Shown here: piece after piece, positions 48,701 through 61,595 of the stretch | Layout of the letters: every line of letters starts with the position of its first letter | Numbering within the stretch: position 1 is the first letter of the stretch | From: Luscinia megarhynchos | Taxonomy: Eukaryota; Chordata; Aves; Passeriformes; Turdidae | DNA length: 64,000 bases | Direction of reading: 5' to 3' | NCBI GenBank assembly: GCA_034336665.1 | Contig: CM067568.1 | Location: forward strand, 39,474,770-39,538,769 | Notes under the pieces: generated by a model | Database searches by the model: none | What the model saw: the letters and a program-made list of their open reading frames with translations, nothing else | What the model was told of the DNA's origin: nothing | Made by a program: the position numbers and the translations under genes

Positions 48701-49940
48701 GATTCCCTTTACCTCAGCCCCAAGAGTGACCTGGAGGACTCAGCATGCTCAGCTGAAAGTCTGTTTTTGTGCCTGAACAAGCAGCTGTCTACATCCTGGG
48801 TGTCCTACATTACACCCAAAATGTGAACAGAGCCTGAAGTCTCTGACTTGACCTTAGAGCACCCTCAACCTGAGAAGCCAGGCCAACACTCATCAGTACT
48901 GTAACTCGAATTCTAAGCTCTTGTGCTGCTGAAATGCATTGTTGTATGATTAATGGATGCCATTAAACTAGAGAGACTCTTCAGCCAGCACTGAAAACTC
49001 AAGAGAAATACCAGATAGTCAGCCACAGTCAAGGGAGCTGAACCAAAAAGAAAAAAATGCTTGTGGTATAAGAAAACTGACTTTCAGTCTCTTCAAGATT
49101 ACTCCATTCTAAATTGTTAATAGCCACTGATCTACTTTAAGAAAGTTGGTAGGGCCACCTCATGCCTGTGAAGCTCTCCAGGCAGGAGGAATGGTGTGAG
49201 TCCCAGCAAGGACAGGGCATAACAAGAGTCAGTCAACACTGACTCCTACCCTGACTCCTATTCCTAATGGGAAGGCTGAACATTTTGCTGCTACCTCAGA
49301 TTCTTATAGATGTAACTGGTTACATAGAGAGGTTGATATGGAGAAGAGGAAGGTAGCATGCAGGTGGTAATAACTTCAGTTATGTCAATGCACCTGCTCC
49401 ACTGGTGATGGAATCCTTCACATGTAAGGATGTGCACTAAGTGGGCCAAGCAAAGTTAGCTTCTAATTGTAGTCAAAATGCACTTCAGTTAGCTCATCTG
49501 AAGCAAATGTTGGTGATCATTTGGGGGTTTATAGTGCTGATAACCTTATCACTGGTCACAGATGCTTGAGTGAAGAATACAGACGGGAAGTACTGCATAT
49601 GTTTTTTTGGCACAGCACAGAAAAGAGTGAAAATTGTGCTTATTAACCAATTAAAATTCCATTTACGTGTGAATTTGGACTATCTCTTATAGGTTAGCAT
49701 TGGATGATTTTTCCATGCTGCTCAAGAGGCCAGCTGTTTACCCCAGTGAGAATCCGGAACCAGGGAGGATGTGACAGACAGAGCCAAAGGAATGGACAAA
49801 AATGCAATTCAGGGTCCTGGGAACCTGGAGAAGAGCAGGCAGCAGGTAACAGAAGTGTGTGAGGAGGGTGCACCCCTAAGCAGGCAGGATTGCAGGTGCC
49901 TCCATCCCTGCAGTGCCACATGGATGGTTTTAAAGCAGAG
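45765..49940. other. Unique interval without recognised genes
   Basis: Frames are short and lack domains. A possible old repeat lies at 46975-47045, where GAGCTTGATCCAATCCCAGA and CTCCACTGATTTTAATGAGT resemble a palindromic amniote repeat built around a TTGACTTCAATGGG-type core. A single GGCAAC half-site is at 48343. No transcript is supported. Confidence 0.4.
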
Positions 49941-49943
49941 CCA

Positions 49944-49957
49944 GTTACCATAGCAAC
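49944..49957. promoter_or_regulatory. RFX X-box
   Basis: GTTACCATAGCAAC fits the degenerate X-box GTNRCCNNRGYAAC at every defined position. It is the second of four such sites within 7 kb. No CpG island or exon is next to it, so a distal element is more likely than a promoter. Confidence 0.65.
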
Positions 49958-49959
49958 AG

Positions 49960-52260
49960 CACCTAGCAGAGCTGCCAGCCGTCAGGATGCAGCTCCCAAG
50001 GAAGGTAAAAGCCAGGCTGACCGATCCCAACACTAACTCCACTGGCAGCACAAAGCCCTGTCCCAGGCCAGCTTGCAGCTCCCAGGCCAGAGTTTTCCCT
50101 ATCAGGAGGAAGGCCAAAAGCTCTTCACTCAAGCTCCAGTGAAAAGCTGGATCAGCTGAACAGCAGCTCCTGACTTGCAGCAATGCTCAACCTATTTTTG
50201 GATTCCCATAAAAGATACTGAGCTAAATGTTGTGGTGTTGAGGGATAGGTCAGAGGACAGGAGAACATGCAAAATAATTCCCAGCAGAAAAGAAAAGAGG
50301 GATCTCCCTTTTCTGACATATTTCCAGACAGGTGCTTTTCTTTCTCCTTGCACCTGCCTTTCTGTCTTGCTTTTAACTACTACTGCTTCTCTGCTATTGC
50401 CTTTTCTTTGTATCCTCCCTTCCAGTGCTCCAGCAAAATCTTCTGCTTTGTAGGCATGATGCCAATGAAAACTGATGTTTACCAGCTCTGGTAGGGTTCA
50501 TTTTCTTGTTCACATAGTTCACACTTTCTCCCAGAAAGAAAGAAGTCATGAAGGAGGAAGGCCGCCATTAGCAGGATTAAATGTCAGACACCTGAGAAAG
50601 CTATTCTGAAGAACTGATGGAGGCAGTTCTTCATGAACAGGTGGCTACATCATAAAAGCTCTTACACTGGATACTGCCCAGCCCCAGGCTGGCAGCCTTG
50701 GTGGAAGGGCCAGTGGCCAAATGGGTCAGAGACCTCTCATGCCAGGCAGGCTTTTTCTAGGTCTGGACTGGACTGTACTGCAATGACTGAGCCTACACTC
50801 TCACCAATGCCTGCTTCTGCTCCTTCTCTATTGTCTTACCTGGGCTGTGAATCTCACATCTTTCAGCAGGATAGAATCCATCTTACACTGAACACCAGGG
50901 ATAAAAAATACAGGGAAATTGTTAGGCTCTGATAAACAAACATTTTCAGGAACAATTTCATCTTACTGACTGTGGAAATTTGTGACAGTTCTAAGCTCAG
51001 GCAAATCAAGCAAACTGCTCATTCTGATACTGTGAGAGAAAGCAGCAGCAGCCAGAGAAATGGAAAGATCGACAGTTAATTGGAAATGTTACATCTGCTG
51101 TTTATGCAAAAGGCATAAATATTTATATCCTGAAGGCTGACTTTTGGGTTTGCTCCTCAGCAGGAAGATATTTAAATTTTGAATAAAGACTTTTTTCTTT
51201 CTCCTTCTCAGTAAACGTGAGCAGTTTATTATTCCTTTAAATAGAAGTCTGTAGCCAAATCCTCCAGTCCTGTTAGTTACATGCATGCAGATTCCCTTAG
51301 CTTCAACAGAAATTACAGGTGTGTGCAGATTGTGGCATCCATCTCATTCTTTATTATAGACAGAAGGAGAGTAGTGGGACTGAGATGAACGGGGCAGGAA
51401 CTGAGATCACAGAATTAAAAGGCAGAAAACACACTGAAAATTCAAAGGCACCTGAGATGATAAACTGTTTTTCTAAATCTGCTTTTGGTAGGAAAATAAT
51501 CAAAGTTTGCACCTTGAAAGATTTTATAACATTAGCTGTATAGAGCCAGGAAAGAAATACTTGGAAAATTTAAGTACAACACTACATTGGATTAAGTTGT
51601 CTTGACCACAGATATGTGATGAATGTAGCATATTGTGGATTATTCTCTTTAGTACTTATCAAACACACTGGTCCACCCCTGAAGGCCAGAGCGCAGATTG
51701 CAGTGCTGCCAGGCATCCACCCATTGCTTGAAGATCCCATATTTAGGCCTTGGACATCTCAGAGTGTCTTGCCCCCTATTTAATGATAATAACTATGCTT
51801 CTTTCAGGGACTTGAGATTCTCCAAAGTTATGATGTCATTATTTGAAAGCACTTGTATGAAACATGGTTAGGTTTATAGAAGGAGAGCCTGCTCCTTCTA
51901 TACAAGGGAGATACCTGACAGGAGTACTGATTTGTGCCTCCGTGGCACAGAGCTACCAAAAAAACTGCAGAGCATTCACATTCTCAAAGGATCAGCAGAC
52001 CAGGCCAAAGGTATGGGGGAATTTACTTTCACCTCCTCTCTCACAATCACTGGATCATTTTCAATGACTTCTCTCTTGCCTCTCACCAAAAAAAAAAAAA
52101 GCGCATCAAGATTATGAGAGGATATTGGCATTCTCCTCTGCTTTGCCCCTTGTTTCTGAGATTGTACGATCTCACAGTAAGATTTTATTTTAGTTTAAGG
52201 GAATTTTTGTGTGTGTTTTAAAATGCTTTGTCCTCTGGGAATATTTTTTCTGGCTCACAT
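49960..52260. other. Unique interval without recognised genes
   Basis: The frames here are below 130 codons and domain-free. A 13-base A-run lies at about 52088-52101. Pyrimidine-rich sequence at 50330-50440 is open in two plus frames by composition. Nothing supports a transcript. Confidence 0.4.
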
Positions 52261-52267
52261 CGTTTCT

Positions 52268-52281
52268 GTTTCCATGGCAAC
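52268..52281. promoter_or_regulatory. RFX X-box, first of a tandem pair
   Basis: GTTTCCATGGCAAC agrees with the ideal X-box at 13 of 14 positions. It starts 35 bases before the perfect site at 52303, which places the two on nearly the same face of the helix if about 10.5 bases per turn is assumed (3.3 turns). Confidence 0.7.
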
Positions 52282-52300
52282 TACAGCTGGCTCAGATGTG

Positions 52301-52318
52301 CAGTTGCCATGGCAACTG
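52301..52318. promoter_or_regulatory. Perfect palindromic RFX X-box
   Basis: CAGTTGCCATGGCAACTG is an 18-bp perfect palindrome with the ideal 14-bp X-box in its centre. This is the strongest single transcription-factor site in the window. An RFX dimer binding both halves is the established mode for such palindromes; actual use here is inference. Confidence 0.8.
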
Positions 52319-52319
52319 T

Positions 52320-54060
52320 CTGGTTCCCCTTTCGAACAACGCATTGAAACAGGAATGATATTTGCATCCCCAATGCTGCATGGAACAAATCTCTCTCACC
52401 ACACATGGGGAAGACATAAGACAACTGTATAAAATCAGCACAAAATCCAATTTAAATCCTCTCACAGAGGGTTTTAGACAGCTGGCGATATGAGAGAATT
52501 GCAAAGAAATTGGGCTTTTCCATTGAAGGGCTTAGGGGGAAGCTGGCACTTGACTGACAATTTCAAAGTCTGTTCTGGGCAAAGCAGTATGCTTGGAAAT
52601 ATCCACATGGGAAGAACACAAGATATTCTAGGAACAGCTAATTCATGTAAAAGCTACCACATCTTACTGTCTGTAAGGTCTCAAGATAAATTATTGTGTG
52701 TTAAGAAACACATGGTAAAATATACCTCAGTATTTCATCCAAAAGAACAGACCAAAGCTTGCATTACTCATCGTTGTATCTTGGATATGACCATTGTTAG
52801 GATGCCTGGGACCCTCTTTGGTATCTACTGTACAGATTTGCAGAATAATAACACATATCCAACTTATGTCCCCCTCTCTGCATGTGTAGCCCCGCAGACA
52901 TCAGGTGGGAAGTGCCCTGCAGATGCATGGTGACACCACAAGGCGCCATAACTCCGCCTGCTCATCATAAGACATACTACCAGAGGTGCAGTTCTCTTCA
53001 GTGACATTAGGCAAAAAGGTGACAATGATAGGATTTATTGTGTGACATGTGTAAGAGCTTTGTCTTTAACTTCCCAGCATCATCTATATGTGCCTGCATT
53101 CACTTTGTTGTTTGTCTTCATTTTTCTTTTTTTTCTATCTTGTTGCTACTGTTAGGACAAATTGTGAAGAAAGGCATAGGCAGGACTCTCTGCAAGACTC
53201 TGCTGGTTCTGTCCTCTTCACTTGTCTTCTGTAGCTTCCCTAAGGATTTTGATGTTCATAACAGGTTAACAAAAGACAACAGCTGTGCAATGGAGTACTG
53301 TGGGGAAAATGAGGGTATTTCCTTGGGGAAGCAAGGAGTTGGCACCTTTCTTTTACACCATCAGCAGCTGTCCCTGTGCTGTCTTGGGCTTTGTCATGCT
53401 GCTGGGCTGAACATGATTCTCCTTGCAGTTGAATCTGAATGTTTTTTTACAGATGGTCACTGCAATAGTCACAGTCCAAAAGACTGAAATCCTGAATTAG
53501 TGCATGGCTTTGGGGTGAGGTAACTTTGGTATCTTTCCCATCAGCCAAAGCAATTTTAAAACAGTGCTGTTAGTAGAAAGGAGTAGGAGAAAAGCAGGAA
53601 TAATTAAAGAGCAAAAATTACCACAGTGTTCAGACAGCTGCTGCTAATTATTTATCTGCAGTGTACAGGTCTAGCTTCTCTTAGGGCACAGGGCTTATAC
53701 AGTACACCTTATTTTTAAAAATTTTCCCCTATAATGTTTCATCAACTTCTACTGTCGTCTCCGGAATTTGGTCCCATTAACCAACAGAACATTGTATATA
53801 GTCATGAACAAATTTATTCTACTGTCTAATGTCAGAGGAAGCCCATTATCGTTATGGATAAACAAGACACATAAGAGCCAAAACACTTGCCTAAATCAGG
53901 TGGTCTACAAGAGCACAGGGACTAGAACTCAGGAGGCCCTCAGTGAAAGCATGGTTCCTTTTCACTTCATTTGTGTCCAGAGCTTTTAAGCAGTAACACC
54001 TCTGCTATCCAAATACAGTAAAAGCCTTCATGTGTAAATAACAGGTCAAATTTCTGAATA
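52320..54060. other. Unique interval, old SINE-like end
   Basis: Two plus-strand frames of 147 and 149 codons (52490-52933 and 53038-53487) lie here, without domains, signal peptide or splice context, so I do not call them. At 53880-53965 the words ACTTGCCTAAATCAGG and GCACAGGGACTAGAACTCAG look like the end of a MIR-type SINE (GACTTGCCCAAGGTCA with GAGCTGGGACTAGAAC), but the match is short. Confidence 0.4.
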
Positions 54061-54099
54061 AGGTGTTAAATTCTGCATGGCTTTCCTTCCTAATTTTGA

Positions 54100-54950
54100 G
54101 GATTTTCATCAAAACTCACCTTTCACTCAAGAGTGATGGAATCAATATATTTTTCCATCATTTATGTTGGAAGGAGCACCATAATACAACACTCCTTCAA
54201 TTACAGAAGATGGAATCAATACATTTCACCTCCATTTATGTGGTTAAGGTCTAAGTCAGCATAGCCCACCCTGTATTTATGGGAGTGGCCTTAAATACAG
54301 CTCACTTTCATTTAATGGGGAGGAACTAATATGTCTTGCTTTCACTTCCAGGGGGTGGGAAGAAAAGAATCAATAAATCCACCATCATTTATTGGGAGGG
54401 ATCTATAGATCTCACCTTGATTTACCAGGGAGATCAATATCTCAACCTTCATTAAAGGAGGTGGTATGTTGGACTAAATAAGGTTCATCTGGTTTTAGAG
54501 CAAATTGACAGAATATGTCTCTCCATGTATAGGGAGATATTCAGTATGGCCTTCATATATATATGTATCTAAGGCTTGTACAGCATATGGTTTACCAGCC
54601 AACACAGGGGTACATGCATTTCACTCAACAATAGGACTGGGAAGACAAGGGCAGGTTCAATACAGTGGGAATGTGGACTCTGCACAGTAGAGCATCTGAC
54701 TTAGAAATCTGTTTATGCTTTCCCATTTATGAAAGGCAAAGATTCAATTTGTATTATAGTGTGTGGAAGCCCCTGGATTCAGTGCAATATATCTTCCTCT
54801 ACAGAAGATAGTCTAAAGGCAGTTCTTCATTTATGCAGAGATAGATTTGGTGGCCTCCCTAATTTACAAAAGCTGGATTCACTGTTCCTTATCATCCTTA
54901 ATAGGGACCTAATATGAACTGTACATTAATTGTAGAAGCAGAGAAAGGGA
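54100..54950 (+). repeat. Degenerate tandem repeat, unit about 37 bp
   Basis: The word GGAATCAATA recurs at 54138 and 54212, with AGAATCAATA at 54366; the steps are 74 and 154 bases, about two and four units of 37-38. Between them a shared pattern returns again and again: an ATCAATATAT-like word, then CTCACCTTC-like, then CATTTATG followed by a G-rich word (GGGGAGG, GTTGGAAGG, GGGAGGG). The clearest units lie at 54130-54450. Weaker ones continue to about 54950 (for example CATTTATGAAAGGCAAAGAT and CATTTATGCAGAGATAG). Units vary from about 31 to 42 bases, so this is an old, diverged minisatellite. Confidence 0.75.
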
Positions 54951-57900
54951 TATGATGTATTCCAGGATGACAACATTGTGGCAGCCTATCTGAATGTCTG
55001 AGAAGGAAGTGCTTCATTTCAGCTCCTCAGAGCACAGTGAAGCAAGATTAAACGGGTATATTGCTATGAAGAAAAGGAAAGATGCACAAGAATCCAACCT
55101 ACTTTTACATCAGACCTGTTACTGATGATGGCAGTTTGCTGCATCGCAGTCTGCAGAAAAAGCTGATCTCACTGCATATTAGAGCTGCTACTTCTGGCTA
55201 CTTCAGGTTTCTTGTCTTTGTCTCCAAAAGACACTAATCACCACCCTTCATATCATCCTCCCTCAAAACAGCTCAAAGCACAGCTGAAAAGAGTGTGACT
55301 TGTCCTTTAATCACCTATTAAGCATCTAACACCACAGGACTCTTGTGGACACCACAGCAGGGAGCCTTTCAAATTTAGGCTACTGATTTGATAGCAGCTC
55401 AGATTACCAGTGAGTGACCAGAAATAAATGCTAGTTGATGCAGCCAGGGGGCTTGCATGATATGAGTTAGGGGGCATCAGTACAATTCCCAGAGGAGATA
55501 TGTCAGAACAACTTAGGAAAAAATATCAACCCAAATGCCCACCTTGTTGGGTTTCTCAGCGGGAAGCCTGTGGACTGAAAGGACCCCAGAGACTGAACTG
55601 CCCTGTCACTTTTCATTATGTGCAATAGCTGCACAGCATACAAGCACCTGCAGCTCCCATTTCAAGGTGGAAAGATAAAAAGCAAATAGACAGCACTGTA
55701 ATATTACCATAAAAATACAGTGTGTTGAAAACGTGGCAATCCCTGCTGACCTCTCCTTTTTCCCAGGCAAAAAGAGGAAATGGGCAAACATGAGGTGAGG
55801 AATCAAAAGCCGACTGGTTTTGACTCAAGCTATCTGCTTCTTTTGGCTGGTGAAAGGGTGCAGCAGATTTCTAGAAGGCAGATGGGACGTGCCTATTCAA
55901 TCCCTGAAGTAGCAGGAATGCTTATTTTCATCACTGCATTGCATCAGCATCACTACTTCTCCATCCTGGCTGCCTGTAGTGCTGTACTTATAACTGTGTG
56001 TGTCTCTGTGCAAAAGGACTTTTCACAGTCTGCCATTTTATATGATACTGGGTTAACTAGGTAGACAGAATGTGAGAATCCCTATTTGCACATATTATTT
56101 CTATTACAAACAGGATAAATCTACAGTATGTCCTTCTCTTCCAAGGCTCTCTTGCTACCTTATTTTCTTGTCCCCCAAGACACTACCACTTCCCTTTTTT
56201 GTTTCTTTTCAATCCAGAGTATAACACCAGTGTGTCTGAATCTCCCTTGCTTTATGCCCTAATTTCCTGGCTTTGCCCCCTGCCTTCCTTCTGTTTCTCT
56301 CTGGGGTCTTTCCTTAAGGCGCCCTTCCTTAGACCTCCAGTTAAGCTTCTCAATATTGCCAAAAATATTAACATCCCCCAGTCACCTCTATAAACCTACA
56401 TAATGTTACATTATATCTCTTCCTAGTCTAATACAATGATAAATTAGAGAGAGAGTTATTCAGTATGCCACCCTTTTTTCTTAAAGCTTTCTGAGAAATC
56501 TTCAGCAGCTAGTGGATGGATGAGAGAGTTCTGACGCTACTGAATTCTTAAGGCACTATACAGGCAGAGTCTCCCATGACTACTCAGATGAAATCCTGGA
56601 ATATGATTTGGAAAAGGACCAGCCATGTGGAGGGGATCCAACAGGCTACCTCAGAAATTATTGCAAATTCCATCCAGAACTGGGATAAAGTAAGGGAAGG
56701 AATAAGAATATCCTCCTTAGGGCAGAAGTGTGCCTTAATTACAGAATATAAGAGACCACACGGTATGATTATGGGCTTGTTAGAAGAATCTGAATTAATA
56801 TCCAGCTCTTACATGCTGCTTTTTGTTAGAATTCAAAGTGCTTCACCAGTGGCACAAAAATGATGATATTTAGCCAAAACCAGCCAGTGGCAGGACCACA
56901 AATGGAAACCAGCTGTCCCAAGCATCCTGGGAGAGTGTGCTAGTTCCTAACCATACTTTCTCCCATAAAAGGAATAAGAAATTATTTCAGCTTCTTGCAT
57001 GCACCAGCTGTAAATAAGCAGAAGGACTCATCTGAATTCTTTCAGGGGTCACCTTCATAAAAATACGTATTTTCTGTTGTTCTACAAACCTTTCTCCAAA
57101 GAGTGCTTGGTAAAGACTGCATGACAGAGGTACTCAGCATATATTCTCCCCCATATTTCTGGCTTTGTCTGCCATAGCAGCCAGTGCAGCTTGGGCACAA
57201 CTTGGAGCAAGCCTAACCTGCAGAGAAGTCATTGCAGTTCTAACTGAAAGCAACACCAACTCCTCTTTGTCTTGGTATGAGCAGATGAGCAAATTCAGAG
57301 CAGTGATTGAGAAGTGCTATTTTGTGATCCACAAAGTATTTTAACCCCGTTTCATCATGAGATGACCATGCAGGCTTTTTGCACCCTTTCTGTATCTATT
57401 TGATTGTGCTTTCAGTAGCTGTAAACAGGGACACAATAACAGTCTTCAGTCTGCACGGAGTCTTGTTCTGCATTATTCATACATTGCCTTCCTATTTCAC
57501 ACACTTATGTCAGTCCTCACTCAAGCAAAATTCATGCTAAATGATTCACGTTCTCTTTCTCTGTGTGTCTTTCTCTTTTTTTCTCTCTTTGAAATGGGAA
57601 TGAGAAAAAAAATAGTAAAAAAAGCCCTTGTGATTAGACTTCTCTCTCCCTTTTTCCTTCTTCCCTCCCCAGCTAGACTCCAATTCCCAAAGACATCTAT
57701 ATCTGGTCTCTTGATTTTAGTGTGTCTGATGCGAAGAAAATGGAGCAGAGGAGCCATTGTTAAAAAGTCTCATCAGTATTGTCCTGTTATGCACTAATTA
57801 ATTACAATTTCTGAGATTAAAGAAACAAACCCCTCCATCTACAGATCCTTATCATCATTGCTGCTGTTAGAGATCGATCTTCTCTTTCTCTTTTCCCTGC

Positions 57901-60900
57901 CCTGCCCTCAGGATATTTGCCCTTTGATAGAAGCTTTCACACCTATCTTAGAAGCACCCTAGTTGCTCCAGGGCACTTGCTGGGTGCTATGCAGTTGTTT
58001 TGCTACTTTTATTGCTTGACATTCGTATGGGATTAATAAAGGGCCAGCAAGAAGGCACACATTGTGGCATTCTGTATACAGGGATGAGTCCCAGCTTTGT
58101 GGTTAGTCTTTTTCTACTTGCATATATGATGCTGCTGAATGACTTAACCTGCAGTTGCCTGGCTGTAACTCTCCAACACTACATCAAGAGATCACTGAGG
58201 TGTTGGTGAAGGGTTGAAGAAAGCAACCAAGGATGCTGGAGCCAGTTTTCACAGTTCACCCCACAGGGAATGTATCAAAGCCAGAATTATTTTAGATTAC
58301 CATACATGCCAGTGTCCAAGACTGCATTTTTCTATCTTAATATGGCTGAAGGGTTGCAATCATTCCCCTCAGAGCAGAAATCCCTACTGTCATCTATGAT
58401 TTACGTCATGCTCAATGCACTCTAAAGCACTGCATCAGGGGATGTACTCTCAGTGCACTAAGAAACTGAAACTGCTGTTGAATGCAGATGACTGCCAGCT
58501 GAATAGACTTTCTCACTGGGAATCACCAGTGCTTGCCAAACTGCAGTGGGTGGCCATTGCTTTTCTTGGGGAATGTGAAAGGTTCCTTTGGTGCATTAGA
58601 GCCCTGAGTAAGACCAGTGTAACTGAGAGATACCTACCTCCCACCGAGATCCTGCAATGCTGTAGTCAGCAGAGACACTTCTGCTGATGCCCTGCCTGGA
58701 GTGACAAACAGGCTGAGTGCTTCTGGCAGGGCAAACTGCATAAAGGAGTCTTAGTTTAGGGGAGTTTCCTCCTTATGGTCCTGAAATATATTTGCATTTT
58801 ACATTTACATCTGTTGCATTTTACTGTCTGCTACAAAAACCACCTACTTTATTGGACCTGTGGAGAGTGAACTTTCCTTCTGGAGTCAACCAGTTAAGTC
58901 CAGTCACCTTTTCTTTGAAACTGTCAGAGGATTATAGGGAACATGGAGACAGACCATTGATGACAGATTGTTTGAGTACAAAAATTATTACAGTAATACA
59001 GTAGTTTTCAATTACAGAATTTTGCTTTATGAAGACTTTGTAATGTTGCTGAGAAATTATCCTTTGTAAGGATTCATACATCTTATCTAGAAATGAAGCA
59101 GGTGTGGTTTTTGCATTGAGGAAAATAGGGAATAAAGCAAGCAAGAAGGACTTACTTGAATGAGGTTTGTTGCTGATATTGATAGCAAATGCTTTTTCAT
59201 CTTTCTTATATTCTTCCCAGTTAAAGGCTTTTGAAACAACGTGAACATTTCTTGTGGGCTTTAGAGTTTAAATGCCTGTAAGCACATCATGGTGCTTTTC
59301 CACATTAGCTGATTTTTCTAGCAACATTAGCCAAAGGAAGCTGTCTGCTGCCAAGGAAGCTCTGCAATTGCGAAACTCTGAAGAAAGACACACCAAGAGG
59401 AATGGGAATTGTTTTATCCCTTCATACACCAAGATGAAAGGAAGTTGTTTTATCCCCTCCAAACCCTGCTCCATTCTGTGCAACCTCATTTTCAGAGCAA
59501 TTATTATCTTGACATCTGGGTATGCTCAGTTTGGTTTGCTCTTGCTGGACTATATCAATCAGACCTAGCCTCTGTTGCTAGTGATGCAATTTCTGAGTGG
59601 CTTCTTGGCTCAGTTCAGGGGTGGGATCCTCTTTTTTTGGGTTAGGACCAGCTTCATCCTGGCCTCCAACAATGGGTGGAACAGTTTCCTTGCCCTGCCT
59701 TTCTCTGCAATACCTTCCTCTGACTGTTTCTTTGGGGTGAAGAGAGAATGTTGACATTAGTGATGCTTTGTTTCCCATCCCATCTCTTTTTTTTTTGCAT
59801 CTAGAAGTCCTCCAGAGACCCAAATCCATTTTTCACACTGTGAAGTAGTGCTGGGGAAGGAGAAGAGAGGGACTGCAGACTGATTTCCAGGGGACTGCAC
59901 TGCTCAGCAGAGGGACTGTATCCAGGCAACCTGCTTCCCCTGCCCGAGACAAGGACACACAGCTGGGACTTTGGAAAATTAAGAAGAAGCTACTGTAAAG
60001 AGTGGGCTACATGTGGGCAGTGGGGGAAATGGTGCAGGGGGGAGCCATGTTATTTTGGGCAGGTTATTTCTGGCCTGGCATCTTCATGACACTGGACCTG
60101 GCTGCAGTAGCCAACCAAGCCACCCAGCTGCTCCTTTCCAGGTTCCCACCAAGAGACGGGAAAGGGAGTGGCTTTTTTATTGTCCCATAGGATGGGCATG
60201 GGGAAAGGACTTACCCTGCCTTTTGCAGGAGCCATTCCCCAGCTCCTGAGCAAAGAGCAGTATAGTACACTATAATCCTGCCTCCTGAGGCACAGTGAGA
60301 AAAAGCCCTATATTGTTTGGAAAGCTCAAATCCTGCACCATTATGGATGGACAGACAAAACAACAAATGCAGGTAGAGGATGCTGTGAGATGTCAGAATC
60401 GCCCATGCTGAGGTCCACCACAGACAAGTACCTCAGGAGTTAAAACCTCCTTTATTGCATTGCTTTCTACCTAACCTGGTGCAGGTGAGTCTTAGATCCT
60501 ACATGCCTGCTTTAACCAAGATCCTAGGATTTGGGCCCAGCTTCAGACCTCATCTGATGTTTTACCAGTCAGGAGCGAAGGTGGGCTGCCAGCAGCTCAG
60601 CAAAGCAGGAAAAGCCTCTCCACAGTGATTGTCTCATTCTCTCTTTGCCCTAAAGGCAAAGACCTGGCTCTCTCCAGGACCCAGCATCTTCTTGCTTGTC
60701 AGCTGTTCATCATTCACTGGCAAGTCCCATCTCATGACAAGGTAAAAAGGTATGACCTTTAAGGGGAGCTGCCTACATGTCTTCTCCTCACGCCTCTGGA
60801 GCTGGATATTAGGGACTCCACAGGGGATGAGGAAGCCCATAGCCCTTTGGTGAGAGATCCTCCAGGCTTCCAAACTGAGGGAACTAAAATTGCTCTTCAT

Positions 60901-61270
60901 TCGTCTTTTTCTCAGTCATGCTCAGTGCATATTGTCTTTCACCTCAATTAGTCCACTTTGTTTACCACAACGCTATTGTATCTCCCTATCTGTCTTCCTA
61001 CTCTTTCTTTACTGTCTCCTCTTCCTCCTTCATATGGTTTTTCAGATCTGAGCCCCATCACTTGTCTGCCTGGGCTGGCAAGACTGCTTAATAATCATAG
61101 CTGGGCTAGGAGGGGCTCCTACCCACGGCCCAGGCATTTCCTGACCTTTCAAGTGCCTCTCTCAGAGGAGTAACCTCCTTTGCCTGCCCTTTGACTTTTT
61201 TCAGTGCTTTTTAACCTGTGACTGAGTAGCTCACAAAGTGCCGTTTGCCGAGAGGAGAGGAATGAACTGG
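54951..61270. other. Long unique interval without recognised genes
   Basis: Frames stay below 100 codons and lack domains. A pyrimidine-rich tract spans about 57545-57670, and its minus strand reads as Arg/Glu-rich repeats by composition only. A T-run is at 59788. I saw no CpG island, X-box or transposon with a convincing match. Confidence 0.4.
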
Positions 61271-61271
61271 A

Positions 61272-61295
61272 GGGAGGAAGGGGAGGGGCAGGGGG
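61272..61295 (+). other. G-quadruplex motif
   Basis: Four G-runs of 3, 4, 4 and 5 bases with loops of 5, 1 and 2 bases lie on the plus strand. The surroundings are purine-rich but not CpG-rich. Confidence 0.7.
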
Positions 61296-61595
61296 CTTGG
61301 AAAGAACATTAAGGAGCTAAAAATAACCATGGGTCAATTCTGAATGAGCCTGAGGCACTTCTCCTCCCCCTGCCCCCAGCTGATGCCGCAGTCAAAGAGA
61401 GGACAAGCAGCCATGAAGTATTCTGACTGTCTTCAGAAGCGGCTCCTCTCCCTTCCCTCAGGGCATGCCTGCTGCCAGGACGGTGATTGCTACACTGCTA
61501 TAGAAAGAGAAAAACAAAACAAATTCAAAGGATTCTGCCCCAAAATAACCCCTCTGCATCCTGGCACCACGTCAGCCACAGAAAATTTCATGAAC

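Noticed and set aside
52490..53487. Two plus-strand frames of 147 and 149 codons
   Set aside because: No recognisable motif; composition is like the surrounding DNA, and the second has a hydrophobic stretch caused by a T-rich tract.
57521..57797. Arg/Glu-rich minus-strand frame
   Set aside because: It is a translation of a pyrimidine-rich tract, not a coiled-coil protein.
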